Below are positions 1 to 6,004 of a stretch of 7,180 nucleotides of DNA, in pieces. Within the stretch, counting starts at the first letter, position 1; every line of letters starts with the position of its first letter. Origin of the DNA: Lachnoclostridium sp. (lineage in GTDB: Bacteria; Bacillota; Clostridia; Lachnospirales; Lachnospiraceae); the NCBI GenBank assembly GCA_003445895.1, contig DMCD01000084.1, positions 1 through 7,180 on the forward strand. Direction: 5' to 3'. The position numbers and the translations under genes are program-made. A model generated the notes under the pieces. The model saw nothing but the letters and a program-made list of their open reading frames with translations. It had not been told where the DNA came from and ran no database searches.

Positions 1-50
1 GTTATAAAAATGTTTAAAATCACAATCAAAATCTCATATGCTGTCTATAG

Positions 51-84
51 AAAAATCCGCGGCACGTCTTGCGACGTGCCGCGG
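51..84 (-). terminator. Rho-independent terminator of the truncated TPP-enzyme gene
   Basis: A perfect 12-bp inverted repeat (57-68 with 73-84, loop TTGC at 69-72) is followed on the minus strand by a T-rich stretch, seen as AAAAAT at 51-56 on the plus strand. It lies about 40 nt past the stop codon of the minus-strand gene ending at 123. The stem is GC-rich and uninterrupted, so this is a textbook intrinsic terminator. The A/T pattern supports minus-strand transcripts only. Confidence 0.88.
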
Positions 85-122
85 CACTGTAATTATGGGT
101 GTCAGGTCAGACACAGGTTTTA

Positions 123-400
123 TTATTTTGCCTTGTGGCTCTTTGCGTGGTTCGGAGCAACCCACTTGCCGTCTTCCTTCTCCACCAGCTTACCTTCGCT
201 GACGTACTGGTTCGGGCTGTAGATATCGTTGATGTTCCAGCAGCCCGGTGTCGGAACAACGATGTTCTCCATCGGAGCCTCTACCAGGTAGGGCTTGCCG
301 GCCTTGTTCATCTCCACGGCCTTCTTCATAGCCGGAAGGAACTCTTCTGCGCTCTCTACGCGGACAGCGTCCACGCCGTAAGCTTTAGCTACGTCTGCCG
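123..400 (-). pseudogene. C-terminal fragment of a thiamine-diphosphate-dependent enzyme (acetolactate synthase-like)
   Basis: About 92 C-terminal residues of a TPP-dependent enzyme remain, ending at a TAA at 123-125. The reading starts around VAKAYGVDAVRVES, a pattern like the AEAYG..G.RV segment of the C-terminal TPP-binding domain of acetolactate synthase relatives. It continues with GKPYLVEAPMENIVVPTPG and a lysine-rich tail. Full-length family members have roughly 550-600 residues, so about five sixths of the protein is missing, including the PYR domain, the central domain and the GDG...N diphosphate-binding motif. The coding signal stops at about 395-410, where a LysR fragment on the other strand begins, and no start codon or ribosome site lies there. 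The fragment cannot be catalytic. Its exact subfamily (acetolactate synthase, glyoxylate carboligase or another carboligase) cannot be decided from this piece. Confidence 0.68.
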
Positions 401-401
401 G

Positions 402-623
402 ACCTCCAGCCCCACCACCACCTTCTACATGGTCCAGGGCGGTCTGGGCATCGCCATCCTGCCCTCGGAGGAGTTCCGTTCCCGCACCATCGAGGGTGTT
501 ACGGAAGTGCGGATTACGGACGAAATTATAAAAACCGTAGGCATCGCCTGGCGCAGGGACACCTCCTCGCCGATTGTTCACACGATTACCGATTTTGCCT
601 CCCGCTGGAAACAGCCGGAATAA
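402..623 (+). pseudogene. C-terminal fragment of a LysR-type transcriptional regulator
   Basis: About 73 residues match the last part of a LysR substrate-binding domain. The segment TTTFYMVQGGLGIAILPSEE is the characteristic 'V..GLGIAILP' turn of subdomain II, followed by strand-like EVRITDEIIKTVGIAWRRD and a terminal helix HTITDFASRW. The stop is TAA at 621-623. LysR regulators usually have 290-310 residues, so the whole helix-turn-helix and about three quarters of the protein are missing. The coding sequence begins abruptly at about 402, exactly where the minus-strand TPP-enzyme fragment stops, and has no start codon or ribosome site. It cannot bind DNA and is read here as a remnant. LysR genes are commonly divergent from the gene they control, which fits the orientation of the pair. 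Confidence 0.72.
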
Positions 624-627
624 ATGC

Positions 628-689
628 AAAAAAGTACAGACCGCGGCGGTACGCATCTTTCGTCCGTCAATGGTCTGTACTCTTTTTTA
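628..689. terminator. Bidirectional terminator between the LysR remnant and the dcw operon
   Basis: A 10-bp perfect inverted repeat (AGTACAGACC at 633-642 with GGTCTGTACT at 672-681) encloses a 29-nt loop. An A-run lies on its left (628-633) and a T-run on its right (683-688), so the RNA has a hairpin plus U-tract in both directions. It begins a few bases after the LysR stop (623) and about 50 nt after the ftsI stop (739, minus strand). The long loop is less usual for an intrinsic terminator. Confidence 0.75.
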
Positions 690-738
690 TGTTTTATTCT
701 GTTATCTGTGCTGTCTGCGGAATTCTCCGCCTGCTCTG

Positions 739-2892
739 TTATTCTGCCTGAAGCACCGCTTCTTTTGCGCCGCTCTCGGCGTCTGCATTTTCCTGTGTCT
801 CTTCTATGGGTTCTTCCATTCCCAGTCCTGTGGGCATCGCATCCGGATAGTTATAATCCTCCTGTCCGGAATCAATAAACTCCTCATCAAAGGATACCGG
901 CGGAGGCACCGGGGAACCGTCTTCCATGGTCTCCGGAACCTGAACTTCCGGCTCTGTCTCATTGACAATGATTCCCTCGTTCTGCTGCGCCAGTGCATCA
1001 TCCACGGGAAGGGTCGCCTGGCCGGCCGGGAACACATTCAGATAGGGCAGCGCCTCTGTCATAATCTTTGCAAAAATCCCGCTGGCGAAGGTGGAGTGGG
1101 CCTGCTCTTCTCCCGGAAGGTTCGGCGTATCGACTACTACATAGCAGACCACCTGCGGGTCAAATGCCGGCGCAAAGCCGATAAAGGACACCAGGTAGTT
1201 TTTCGCGGATCGGGGCTGCTTCTGCGCCGTTCCGGTCTTTCCGCCGATCTCATATCCGGGCACCTGCGCCGCACCGGCCGTTCCGCCCACGCCGGATACC
1301 GTCTGATAAAGGGCGTTCCGGATGAACGCGGAGGTATTCTCCGACACGGTCTCCCGGACCAGTCTCGCATCATTTTTCCGGATAACGGCACCCTGCTCAT
1401 TCAGTACCTGCTTCATCACATGGGGCTGATAGTAGGAGCCGCCGTTGATCAGCGAGCAGAAGGCGGAAGCCATCTGGATCATCGTGCAGTTGTAGTTCTG
1501 GCCGAAGGAGTTGGTGGCAAGGGAGGCGGAATCCATGGAATCCGCGGTGTAGACCAGTCCCGAGGTGTCCGCCTCGCCGGGCAGGTCGATGCCGGTCTTC
1601 TCGCCGAACCCGAAGATTTTCTGATGTTTCAGGAACTTCTCCGCGCCCTGGGCTGCATTGATGTTCATCATAACCACGTTGCAAGACTTCATCAGTCCCT
1701 GGGTGACATCCAGGGGGCCGTGTCCGCTTCTTGCCACGCAGCGGATATCCCATCCGCCGATGTTCAGCTTTCCGCCGCACACATAGGACTCATATCCGCT
1801 GATGGTTCCCTCCTCCATGGCGCCTGCCACGGTAAAGGGCTTCTGGGGAGAACCGGGCTCATAGGTATCATTTACGCAGAAATTCCGCCACATGGCGTAC
1901 CATGCCTCGGTCTTCGCGTTGGTGTCATCGGAAGCTTCCATCGCCGCGATGGCCTCCGGAGAATAATACATGGAAAGATCGTAAGGATCGTTCAGGTTAA
2001 ACCGGGTGGTGGTATCCATGGCGAGGATCTCGCCGTTTCTCGGATCCATCACGATGCAGGCCGCGACCTTGCTTCCCACCGTCGCCTGCCACTCATTCAG
2101 ATACCGCTCCACGATCTTCTGGACGTTGACATCGATGGTAAGCTGCACTGTGTTGCCGTTCACCGCCTGTTTTACCGTGCGTTCCGGGTTGTACTCATCA
2201 TTGAGATATCCGAATTCCCGGCCGTTGACGCCGGTCAGATCATCATTGTAATACTGCTCGACGCCGCCCGATGCATTATTATCCCGCAGCGCAAAGCCGA
2301 TGACATTGCAGGCCAGCTCGTTGTAGGGATAGAATCTCTTATATTCATCTTCAAACCAGACGCCGACGATGCGGTTTCGTCCGCCCTCTTCCACCGGGGC
2401 CTTGATATACTCATCATTCTTTTCCGACTGGTAGTTCTCGAAGGCATCCTTGACATCCGCCGACAGCTTCTTTTCATAAACCACATAGGAGCTGTTGGAC
2501 TTCCGGTTGATCAGCTCCCGGAGCGCCTCCTTGTCGTAGCCGAAGCAGATGGACAGGGCGTCCAGAGTCGGCTCCAGATAGTTGTAGTCATCCTCCGTAT
2601 TCAGAATCTGGCGGGGATCGAGGATCAGGTTGTAGACCTTCTGGCTGGTGGCGAGATATGTACCGTTGCGGTCAATGATGTTGCCCCGCTTGTAAGGAAT
2701 CGTCCGGCTCTCATAGTCCTGGTGGCTCAAAACAATCTGGTTGTATTCCGCCCCCTGGTTCTTGATCTGAAAATACAGCACTCCCACAAGCGCAAGTAAA
2801 GCCAGCATTATAACCGTTACGGTCAATGCCAGCTTTTCCTGCATATATCTGCGGAACGTCTGCTTATTCTTAATGTTCCGGGATGTCTTCAT
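739..2892 (-). CDS. ftsI: Division-specific class B penicillin-binding protein (FtsI/PbpB/SpoVD type)
   Basis: The 717-residue protein is a class B transpeptidase that crosslinks septal peptidoglycan outside the membrane. Residues 1-20 are a short basic cytoplasmic tail and about 21-43 a single membrane anchor. The dimerisation/pedestal domain carries RGNIIDRNG (69-77). The transpeptidase domain runs from about 270 to 615 and has all three catalytic motifs: SPQK with nucleophile S348, SCN at 403-405 and KTG at 552-554. A proline- and acid-rich tail (about 630-717) ends the protein; no PASTA repeat is visible, although many Firmicutes relatives have them. The start ATG overlaps the end of ftsL by 23 nt and has only a weak ribosome site, which suggests translational coupling. 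Its place directly after mraZ-rsmH-ftsL marks it as the division or sporulation PBP rather than the elongation PBP2. FtsI and SpoVD cannot be separated by sequence here. Confidence 0.93.
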   Translation of the reverse strand: MKTSRNIKNKQTFRRYMQEKLALTVTVIMLALLALVGVLYFQIKNQGAEYNQIVLSHQDYESRTIPYKRGNIIDRNGTYLATSQKVYNLILDPRQILNTEDDYNYLEPTLDALSICFGYDKEALRELINRKSNSSYVVYEKKLSADVKDAFENYQSEKNDEYIKAPVEEGGRNRIVGVWFEDEYKRFYPYNELACNVIGFALRDNNASGGVEQYYNDDLTGVNGREFGYLNDEYNPERTVKQAVNGNTVQLTIDVNVQKIVERYLNEWQATVGSKVAACIVMDPRNGEILAMDTTTRFNLNDPYDLSMYYSPEAIAAMEASDDTNAKTEAWYAMWRNFCVNDTYEPGSPQKPFTVAGAMEEGTISGYESYVCGGKLNIGGWDIRCVARSGHGPLDVTQGLMKSCNVVMMNINAAQGAEKFLKHQKIFGFGEKTGIDLPGEADTSGLVYTADSMDSASLATNSFGQNYNCTMIQMASAFCSLINGGSYYQPHVMKQVLNEQGAVIRKNDARLVRETVSENTSAFIRNALYQTVSGVGGTAGAAQVPGYEIGGKTGTAQKQPRSAKNYLVSFIGFAPAFDPQVVCYVVVDTPNLPGEEQAHSTFASGIFAKIMTEALPYLNVFPAGQATLPVDDALAQQNEGIIVNETEPEVQVPETMEDGSPVPPPVSFDEEFIDSGQEDYNYPDAMPTGLGMEEPIEETQENADAESGAKEAVLQAE

Positions 2893-3379
2893 TTTGTCTC
2901 ACATACTCGCTTTCTGTCTTATCGTATAACAGTATCTGGCTCTGGTTCGCATAAACCATTCCCATCTCAGCTGTTGCAACATACTTAACATAATCCAGAT
3001 CGACGTATGTGTCAATTCTTGTCTGCAGCTCATCGTTCTCTGCCTTGGTGTGCTCCAGCTGCAGCTCCAGCTTCTCAATGTGGTTCATTCTTGTGGTGAT
3101 GGCCGACTGCATCTGAATGTAGTTCAGGCACAGAAACAGGGTAACCAGTCCGGCCGCCGCCAGGGCAAACACGTAGCCGAGATCCATGGACAGCGCTTTT
3201 TCCTGATTTCTGCGCACCGTATGACGGCGTTCCATTCTCTCCCGCCGTTTTTTCTGCTCTGCGATACGCTCCTCGCGCTGTACTGCGCGATAGGTATTTG
3301 CGTTAATCCTCCGGACAGTATTGCCGTCCACATAATAGGACGCACTGCCTGTGTAACGCTGCCTTGCTGTCATACTCAT
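2870..3379 (-). CDS. ftsL: Cell-division protein FtsL (FtsL/DivIC-like)
   Basis: The product is a small bitopic membrane protein of 169 residues. It has a long, very basic cytoplasmic N-terminus rich in Arg/Lys/Glu (about 30-60), one hydrophobic segment (about 67-88), then a heptad-like extracytoplasmic coiled coil (about 90-125; IEKLELQLEHTKAENDELQ) and a C-terminal VDLDYVKYVATAEMGM segment typical of FtsL/DivIC proteins. FtsL forms a complex with DivIC/FtsB and DivIB/FtsQ that activates the septal synthase FtsW-FtsI. Identification rests mainly on topology and on the rsmH-ftsL-ftsI gene order, since FtsL sequences diverge strongly. AAAGGGG lies at 3383-3389. It is only 3 nt before the ATG at 3379 but 9 nt before the second in-frame ATG at 3373, so translation may really start at 3373 (167 residues). 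Confidence 0.87.
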   Translation of the reverse strand: MSMTARQRYTGSASYYVDGNTVRRINANTYRAVQREERIAEQKKRRERMERRHTVRRNQEKALSMDLGYVFALAAAGLVTLFLCLNYIQMQSAITTRMNHIEKLELQLEHTKAENDELQTRIDTYVDLDYVKYVATAEMGMVYANQSQILLYDKTESEYVRQNEDIPEH

Positions 3380-3400
3380 CCACCCCTTTAATACTGCCCT

Positions 3401-4348
3401 TTAATCCTGCTGCTCTGCTTTTTCAAACACCCTGAGTTTCGCACTCTTTGCTCTCGGATTCTCTTCTGTCTCTTTATCCGTCGGAAGAATCGGTTTTTTG
3501 GTCACCACCTGCCCCTTGCTCTTTCTGCCGCATACACAGACCGGAAACTCCGGCGGGCAGATGCATGGGTCCTGGCAGGTCCGGAAGACGTTCTTGACGA
3601 TCCTATCCTCCAGAGAATGAAATGTGATGACCGAGAGCCGTCCTCCCGGATTCAGTAAATCTATCATCCGCTCCAGACTGTCCTCAAGAACCTCCAGTTC
3701 CCTGTTCAGTTCGATGCGGATGGCCTGAAAGGTCTGCTTGGCGGGATGTCCCTTCTTGGCACGAATCTTCGCCGGTATGGCCCCCTTAATCACCTCTGCC
3801 AGCTGAAGCGTCGTCTCTATGGGCTTCTCCTCCCGCGCCTGCACGATATGTTTTGCAATGTTCTTGGCAAACGGGTCTTCCCCGTAATCCCGAATCATCC
3901 GGTACAGCTCACTCTCGCTGTACCCGTTCACGATATCCGCGGCCGTTCTGTCATTTCTCCGGTCCATGCGCATATCGAGAGGTGCATCTTCCCGGTAGGA
4001 AAAACCCCGCTCCGCACTGTCAAACTGGAAGGAGGAAACTCCGAGATCCAGGTAAATGCCGTCGACCCGGGCGATTCCGAGGTTCTTAAGAACCTCTTCT
4101 ATATTAACGTAATTGTCTCTGACGATAACAGCGCGGTCCCCGAACTCCTTCAGCCGCTCTGTCGCCGCAGCGATGGCGTCGGCGTCCTGGTCAATCCCGA
4201 TAAGGCGTCCCTTCTCTCCCAGGCGCCTCAGAACCTCCGAAGCATGGCCTCCGCCGCCGAGAGTTCCATCGACATAGACGCCGTCTTCTCTGATATGAAG
4301 ACTGTCTACGGTCTCTTCCAGCAGTACGGATTTATGACTGAATTCCAC
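3401..4348 (-). CDS. rsmH: 16S rRNA (cytosine-1402-N4)-methyltransferase RsmH (MraW)
   Basis: RsmH uses S-adenosylmethionine to methylate N4 of C1402 in the decoding centre of 16S rRNA. The 315-residue length is normal. Signature segments are the SAM-binding loop [15 protein letters not shown] (26-40), GIDQDADAI (51-59), the [12 protein letters not shown] motif (99-110), PLDMRMD (123-129), [15 protein letters not shown] (201-215) and [12 protein letters not shown] (241-252). A cluster of five cysteines (258, 262, 264, 271, 273) is common in Firmicutes homologues. The start is a GTG at 4346-4348; AAAGGAG at 4357-4363, 8 nt upstream, and the conserved [11 protein letters not shown] opening both support it. 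The gene begins 21 nt after the mraZ stop and ends 21 nt before ftsL, consistent with one operon. Confidence 0.97.
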   Translation of the reverse strand: MEFSHKSVLLEETVDSLHIREDGVYVDGTLGGGGHASEVLRRLGEKGRLIGIDQDADAIAAATERLKEFGDRAVIVRDNYVNIEEVLKNLGIARVDGIYLDLGVSSFQFDSAERGFSYREDAPLDMRMDRRNDRTAADIVNGYSESELYRMIRDYGEDPFAKNIAKHIVQAREEKPIETTLQLAEVIKGAIPAKIRAKKGHPAKQTFQAIRIELNRELEVLEDSLERMIDLLNPGGRLSVITFHSLEDRIVKNVFRTCQDPCICPPEFPVCVCGRKSKGQVVTKKPILPTDKETEENPRAKSAKLRVFEKAEQQD

Positions 4349-4369
4349 GTTCGCAGCTCCTTTGACTGA

Positions 4370-4792
4370 TTAAATGTTGAAACCCTCCAGACTCATCGCG
4401 ACTTCATCCATATCTTCATAGGTATTCAGCTCATTGTATCTGTCCGGATTCCAGATCTCCAGGTGGTTTCCTACACCTGCGAGAAGCACGTCCCTTGTAA
4501 TGCCGGCAAACTCTCTCAGCTGCATCGGCAGGGTGATTCGTCCCTGTTTGTCAACGGTTACGTCGGATGCGCCCACCAGGAAAAACCTGGAAAGCTTCCG
4601 TGCCTGCGGGTTGCTGATGGGAAGTGCTCTGAGCTTTGCCTCGAAGAGATTCCACTCATCGGGTGCATACACAAACAGCTGGTGGTCGAGTCCCTTGGTG
4701 ATGATAAAGTCATCCCCCATCTGCTCTCGGAACTTGGCCGGTATTATTATTCTTCCTTTTGCGTCGATCGTGTGATCGTACTGACCTAACAT
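4370..4792 (-). CDS. mraZ: Transcriptional regulator MraZ
   Basis: MraZ is the first gene of most dcw clusters and encodes a DNA-binding protein that forms rings and represses its own operon. The 140-residue protein has two SpoVT/AbrB-like halves, each with the family's DxxxR motif: DAKGR (10-14) in DAKGRIIIPAKFRE and DKQGR (81-85) in DKQGRITLPMQLRE. Length and the opening MLGQYDHTIDAKGR are typical. The ATG is preceded by AGGCGG at 4800-4805 with 7-nt spacing. The promoter and five evenly spaced TGGT repeats immediately upstream (4877-4951) fit autoregulation, and the gene heads the rsmH-ftsL-ftsI transcript. Confidence 0.97.
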   Translation of the reverse strand: MLGQYDHTIDAKGRIIIPAKFREQMGDDFIITKGLDHQLFVYAPDEWNLFEAKLRALPISNPQARKLSRFFLVGASDVTVDKQGRITLPMQLREFAGITRDVLLAGVGNHLEIWNPDRYNELNTYEDMDEVAMSLEGFNI

Positions 4793-4845
4793 TCTAATAC
4801 CGCCTGTTCTCCAACTGTTCGGGTTACCTGTTTCGATGAAAAGAG

Positions 4846-4875
4846 CCCATCAGAGACACTCTTTCGTCTGACGGG
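4846..4875 (-). promoter_or_regulatory. Hairpin in the mraZ 5' leader, possible attenuator
   Basis: On the minus-strand RNA, CCCGTCAGA (4867-4875) pairs with TCTGATGGG (4846-4854) over 9 bp with one G-U pair and a 12-nt loop. CTCTTTTC follows at 4838-4845. The G-U pair forms only in minus-strand RNA, which agrees with the direction of the operon. It lies between the MraZ repeats and the mraZ ribosome site. The U-tract is short and broken, so it may be a weak attenuator or only a leader structure. Confidence 0.45.
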
Positions 4876-4876
4876 T

Positions 4877-4920
4877 ACCATTTAAAACCATTTTCCACCA
4901 CTTTCCACCACTCTGTACCA
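4877..4920 (-). promoter_or_regulatory. MraZ operator: five TGGT boxes at 10-bp spacing
   Basis: On the minus strand TGGT occurs at 4917-4920, 4907-4910, 4897-4900, 4887-4890 and 4877-4880, exactly 10 bp apart. The second and third boxes lie in the fuller repeat AGTGGTGGAA. MraZ proteins are known to bind short tandem G-rich repeats (TGGG- or GTGG-type) upstream of mraZ, spaced about one helical turn. The array starts 2 bp after the -10 hexamer and spans the predicted transcription start (about 4916), so bound MraZ would block initiation or escape. Assignment to MraZ is inferred from motif, spacing and position. Confidence 0.78.
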
Positions 4921-4922
4921 TT

Positions 4923-4951
4923 ATTCTATTACAGGCCACATGATTTCGCAA
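4923..4951 (-). promoter_or_regulatory. Sigma-A-type promoter of the mraZ-rsmH-ftsL-ftsI operon
   Basis: On the minus strand, TTGCGA (4946-4951) and TAGAAT (4923-4928) are separated by exactly 17 nt and match the -35 and -10 consensus at 4/6 and 5/6 positions. An A/T-only tract directly upstream of the -35 box (about 4954-4969) could act as an UP element. Initiation is predicted near 4916, giving a leader of about 125 nt. Confidence 0.7.
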
Positions 4952-5060
4952 GGATTTTTAAAAAAAATCTGAGGAAAAAATAAACTGGAAATGCCGATTT
5001 CGAACATATATTCATATTTGTGTAAGCTTCTGTTCAGAATCTTCGATTTTCGATGCCGCG

Positions 5061-5127
5061 CAGGGGCCCGCCAGGCGGCGGGGCTCCTGGACAGCGCTGC
5101 GGCCGGCATGCGCCCGCGGCCGGGCAG
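5061..5127. repeat. GC-rich island with two tandem hairpins
   Basis: In an otherwise AT-rich intergenic region, about 5053-5130 is roughly four fifths G+C. It contains two strong inverted repeats. CAGGGGCCC (5061-5069) pairs with GGGCTCCTG (5081-5089), with one G-T. CTGC-GGCCG (5097-5105) pairs with CGGCC-GG-GCAG (5117-5127), with a 2-nt bulge. No T-tract follows on either strand, so they do not look like terminators. Function and transcribed strand are unknown; a structured RNA or a REP-like element are possibilities. Confidence 0.5.
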
Positions 5128-5130
5128 GGA

Positions 5131-5477
5131 ATATTGCGCACCAGAATACATTGTTTCAATATCTGGTGCGTTCATGCAAAACCCGGAAAAATTTTACGCT
5201 CCAAAAGTAAAGGCTTCCCTCTTCTGGTGCGTTCATGCACAGCTTTCTCCCCCTCCTAAACATGGATTTCAGAAAAAAAATATAAAAATGTCATTGCAGT
5301 ACACACCAAATACGAACAGAGGAGTATTCTGATGTGAAAAATGCCTGCAGCTGCCCTGGCGGCAGCTCTGCGCGAACGCATCAAAACTCAATTATTCGGA
5401 AAATAGTATGTAAAATAAAATTGCCTATTGCACGAACGCACCAAACTGTAAGCGTCTTCATATATAGTGCGCAGTAA
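5131..5477. repeat. Mirrored array of a 17-bp motif (two inverted copies of an about 115-nt unit)
   Basis: Four copies of a motif reading TGCRYGAACGCAYCARA occur at 5162-5178 (minus), 5223-5239 (minus), 5369-5385 (plus) and 5429-5445 (plus). Shorter relatives TGCGCAC lie at 5135-5141 (plus) and 5467-5473 (minus). Copies within a side are 60-61 bp apart. The two sides mirror each other: paired blocks TGCGCAC, TGGTGCGTTC, ATTTTAC (5191-5197 with GTAAAAT 5410-5416), TGCGTTC and AGCT (5241-5244 with 5364-5367) all have coordinate sums of 10607 or 10608. The left outer pair also folds as a hairpin (5137-5145 with 5162-5170). This indicates two inverted, diverged copies of one unit. No known element family is recognised. 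Confidence 0.72.
5334..5477 (+). CDS. Possible 47-residue small protein, unrecognised
   Basis: A GTG start at 5334-5336 is preceded by AGAGGAG (5318-5324) with 9-nt spacing and opens a frame of 47 codons to TAA at 5475-5477. The peptide begins MKNACSCPGGSSARTHQ, has three cysteines (residues 5, 7 and 26), a basic middle, and repeats ARTHQ at 13-17 and 33-37. That peptide repeat only reflects the two plus-strand copies of the 17-bp motif being 60 bp apart. The mirrored left-hand copies carry a TGA in this frame, so conservation seems to act on nucleotides rather than on protein. It is listed because the ribosome site and spacing are good, but it may well be a chance frame. No function is suggested. 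Confidence 0.18.
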   Translation: MKNACSCPGGSSARTHQNSIIRKIVCKIKLPIARTHQTVSVFIYSAQ

Positions 5478-5565
5478 AGCAGAAGAAATAATCTTATATT
5501 TTTGTTATTATGATATAATATGATAATTCCACGTCAGGCCCTCTCTCCTGCCTCATCAGATACCA

Positions 5566-5601
5566 AAACAGGAAGCCTTCCCCACAGAAGGCTCCCTGTT
5601 T
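5566..5601 (-). terminator. Terminator downstream of the ABM-domain gene
   Basis: A 15-bp inverted repeat (5566-5580 with 5587-5601, loop 5581-5586) has one position that is A-C on plus-strand RNA but a G-U pair on minus-strand RNA. On the minus strand the stem ends in CCTGTTTTGG, a short U-tract. It sits 67 nt past the stop of the minus-strand gene ending at 5668. Stem strength and direction fit an intrinsic terminator, although the U-tract is short. Confidence 0.65.
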
Positions 5602-5667
5602 ACAAAAAACATTCCTATTGTATTGTCTCTTCCCCACCCGGTTCACCCGGGACACAGAATTAGCTCA

Positions 5668-5967
5668 TCAGTCGACTTCCGCGGCTCCGTCGTACATCTT
5701 CAGCGTCGTATTCTCCACATAGTCGCCCTTGACTGCTGCCCAGGCCTTAATGTGTTCCGACTGCAGATGGATCTGCTGGTCTTCTCTCGACTCCCAGAGT
5801 TCCGTCAGGAAGACGATATTTCTTCCATCCACCGGCAGGAAGTAGGTATAGTCATAATTGCCCTTCTCCTTCCGGGTCTTCTCCGCTACCTGAAGCTCCG
5901 AAAGCTTCTTCAGCAGCTCCTCTCTCTTTCCTTCTTTTACCTCAAAGGTTACGTGCAGTAAAAACAT
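5668..5967 (-). CDS. ABM-domain protein (YgiN-like, putative quinol monooxygenase family)
   Basis: This 99-residue protein has the single ferredoxin-like alpha/beta domain of the antibiotic-biosynthesis-monooxygenase (ABM) family. It shows an opening strand MFLLHVTFEVKEG, a helix KREELLKKLSEL (14-25) and the family's later strand-helix signature LTELWESREDQQIHLQSEHI (54-73), with histidines 67 and 72 at the positions usually conserved in YgiN-like proteins. Members are dimeric cytoplasmic proteins; some oxidise quinols or degrade haem without a cofactor, and many have no known substrate. The start at 5967 is chosen because AAGGAGG (5974-5980) lies 6 nt upstream; an in-frame ATG at 6027 has no such site and would add 20 residues unlike the family. 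The gene is a single unit, divergent from ychF. The substrate cannot be inferred. Confidence 0.87.
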   Translation of the reverse strand: MFLLHVTFEVKEGKREELLKKLSELQVAEKTRKEKGNYDYTYFLPVDGRNIVFLTELWESREDQQIHLQSEHIKAWAAVKGDYVENTTLKMYDGAAEVD

Positions 5968-6004
5968 AAGATACCTCCTTGGGCTGATTTGTTTTATTTT
6001 TTTC

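Noticed and set aside
574..2799. A 741-codon open frame on the plus strand opposite ftsI.
   Set aside because: It is a shadow of codon bias in ftsI. The opposite strand has a full PBP with all catalytic motifs, while this translation is low-complexity, rich in His, Arg and Ile, and lacks a ribosome site or any recognisable domain.
4921..5175. An 84-codon minus-strand frame starting in a motif copy.
   Set aside because: It runs through the mraZ promoter and the GC island, with no ribosome site and no similarity that I recognise.
4991..5332. A 113-codon plus-strand frame across the GC-rich island and left arm.
   Set aside because: No well-placed ribosome site, abrupt composition change inside the frame, no recognisable domain, and most of it consists of the repeats described.
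5369..5445. LexA/SOS boxes, because the motif contains CGAAC or GAAC.
   Set aside because: The Firmicutes LexA box needs a mirrored GTTCG half at fixed spacing. Here the second half is YGCA-type, so the dyad is different.
5131..5477. CRISPR array, suggested by 60-61 bp motif spacing.
   Set aside because: The repeats are only about 17 bp, imperfect and change strand at the centre, and there are no cas genes. CRISPR repeats would be near-identical and in one orientation.
5509..5528. Tandem TATGATATAA / TATGATAATT with a TATAAT at 5514-5519, considered as a plus-strand promoter.
   Set aside because: No acceptable -35 hexamer at 16-18 bp and no plus-strand gene downstream before 6130. It looks like ordinary AT-rich sequence.
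5637..5651. CCCGG/CCGGG hairpin just after the ABM gene as its terminator.
   Set aside because: The stem is only 5 bp with no T-tract on the minus strand; the 15-bp stem at 5566-5601 is a far better candidate.
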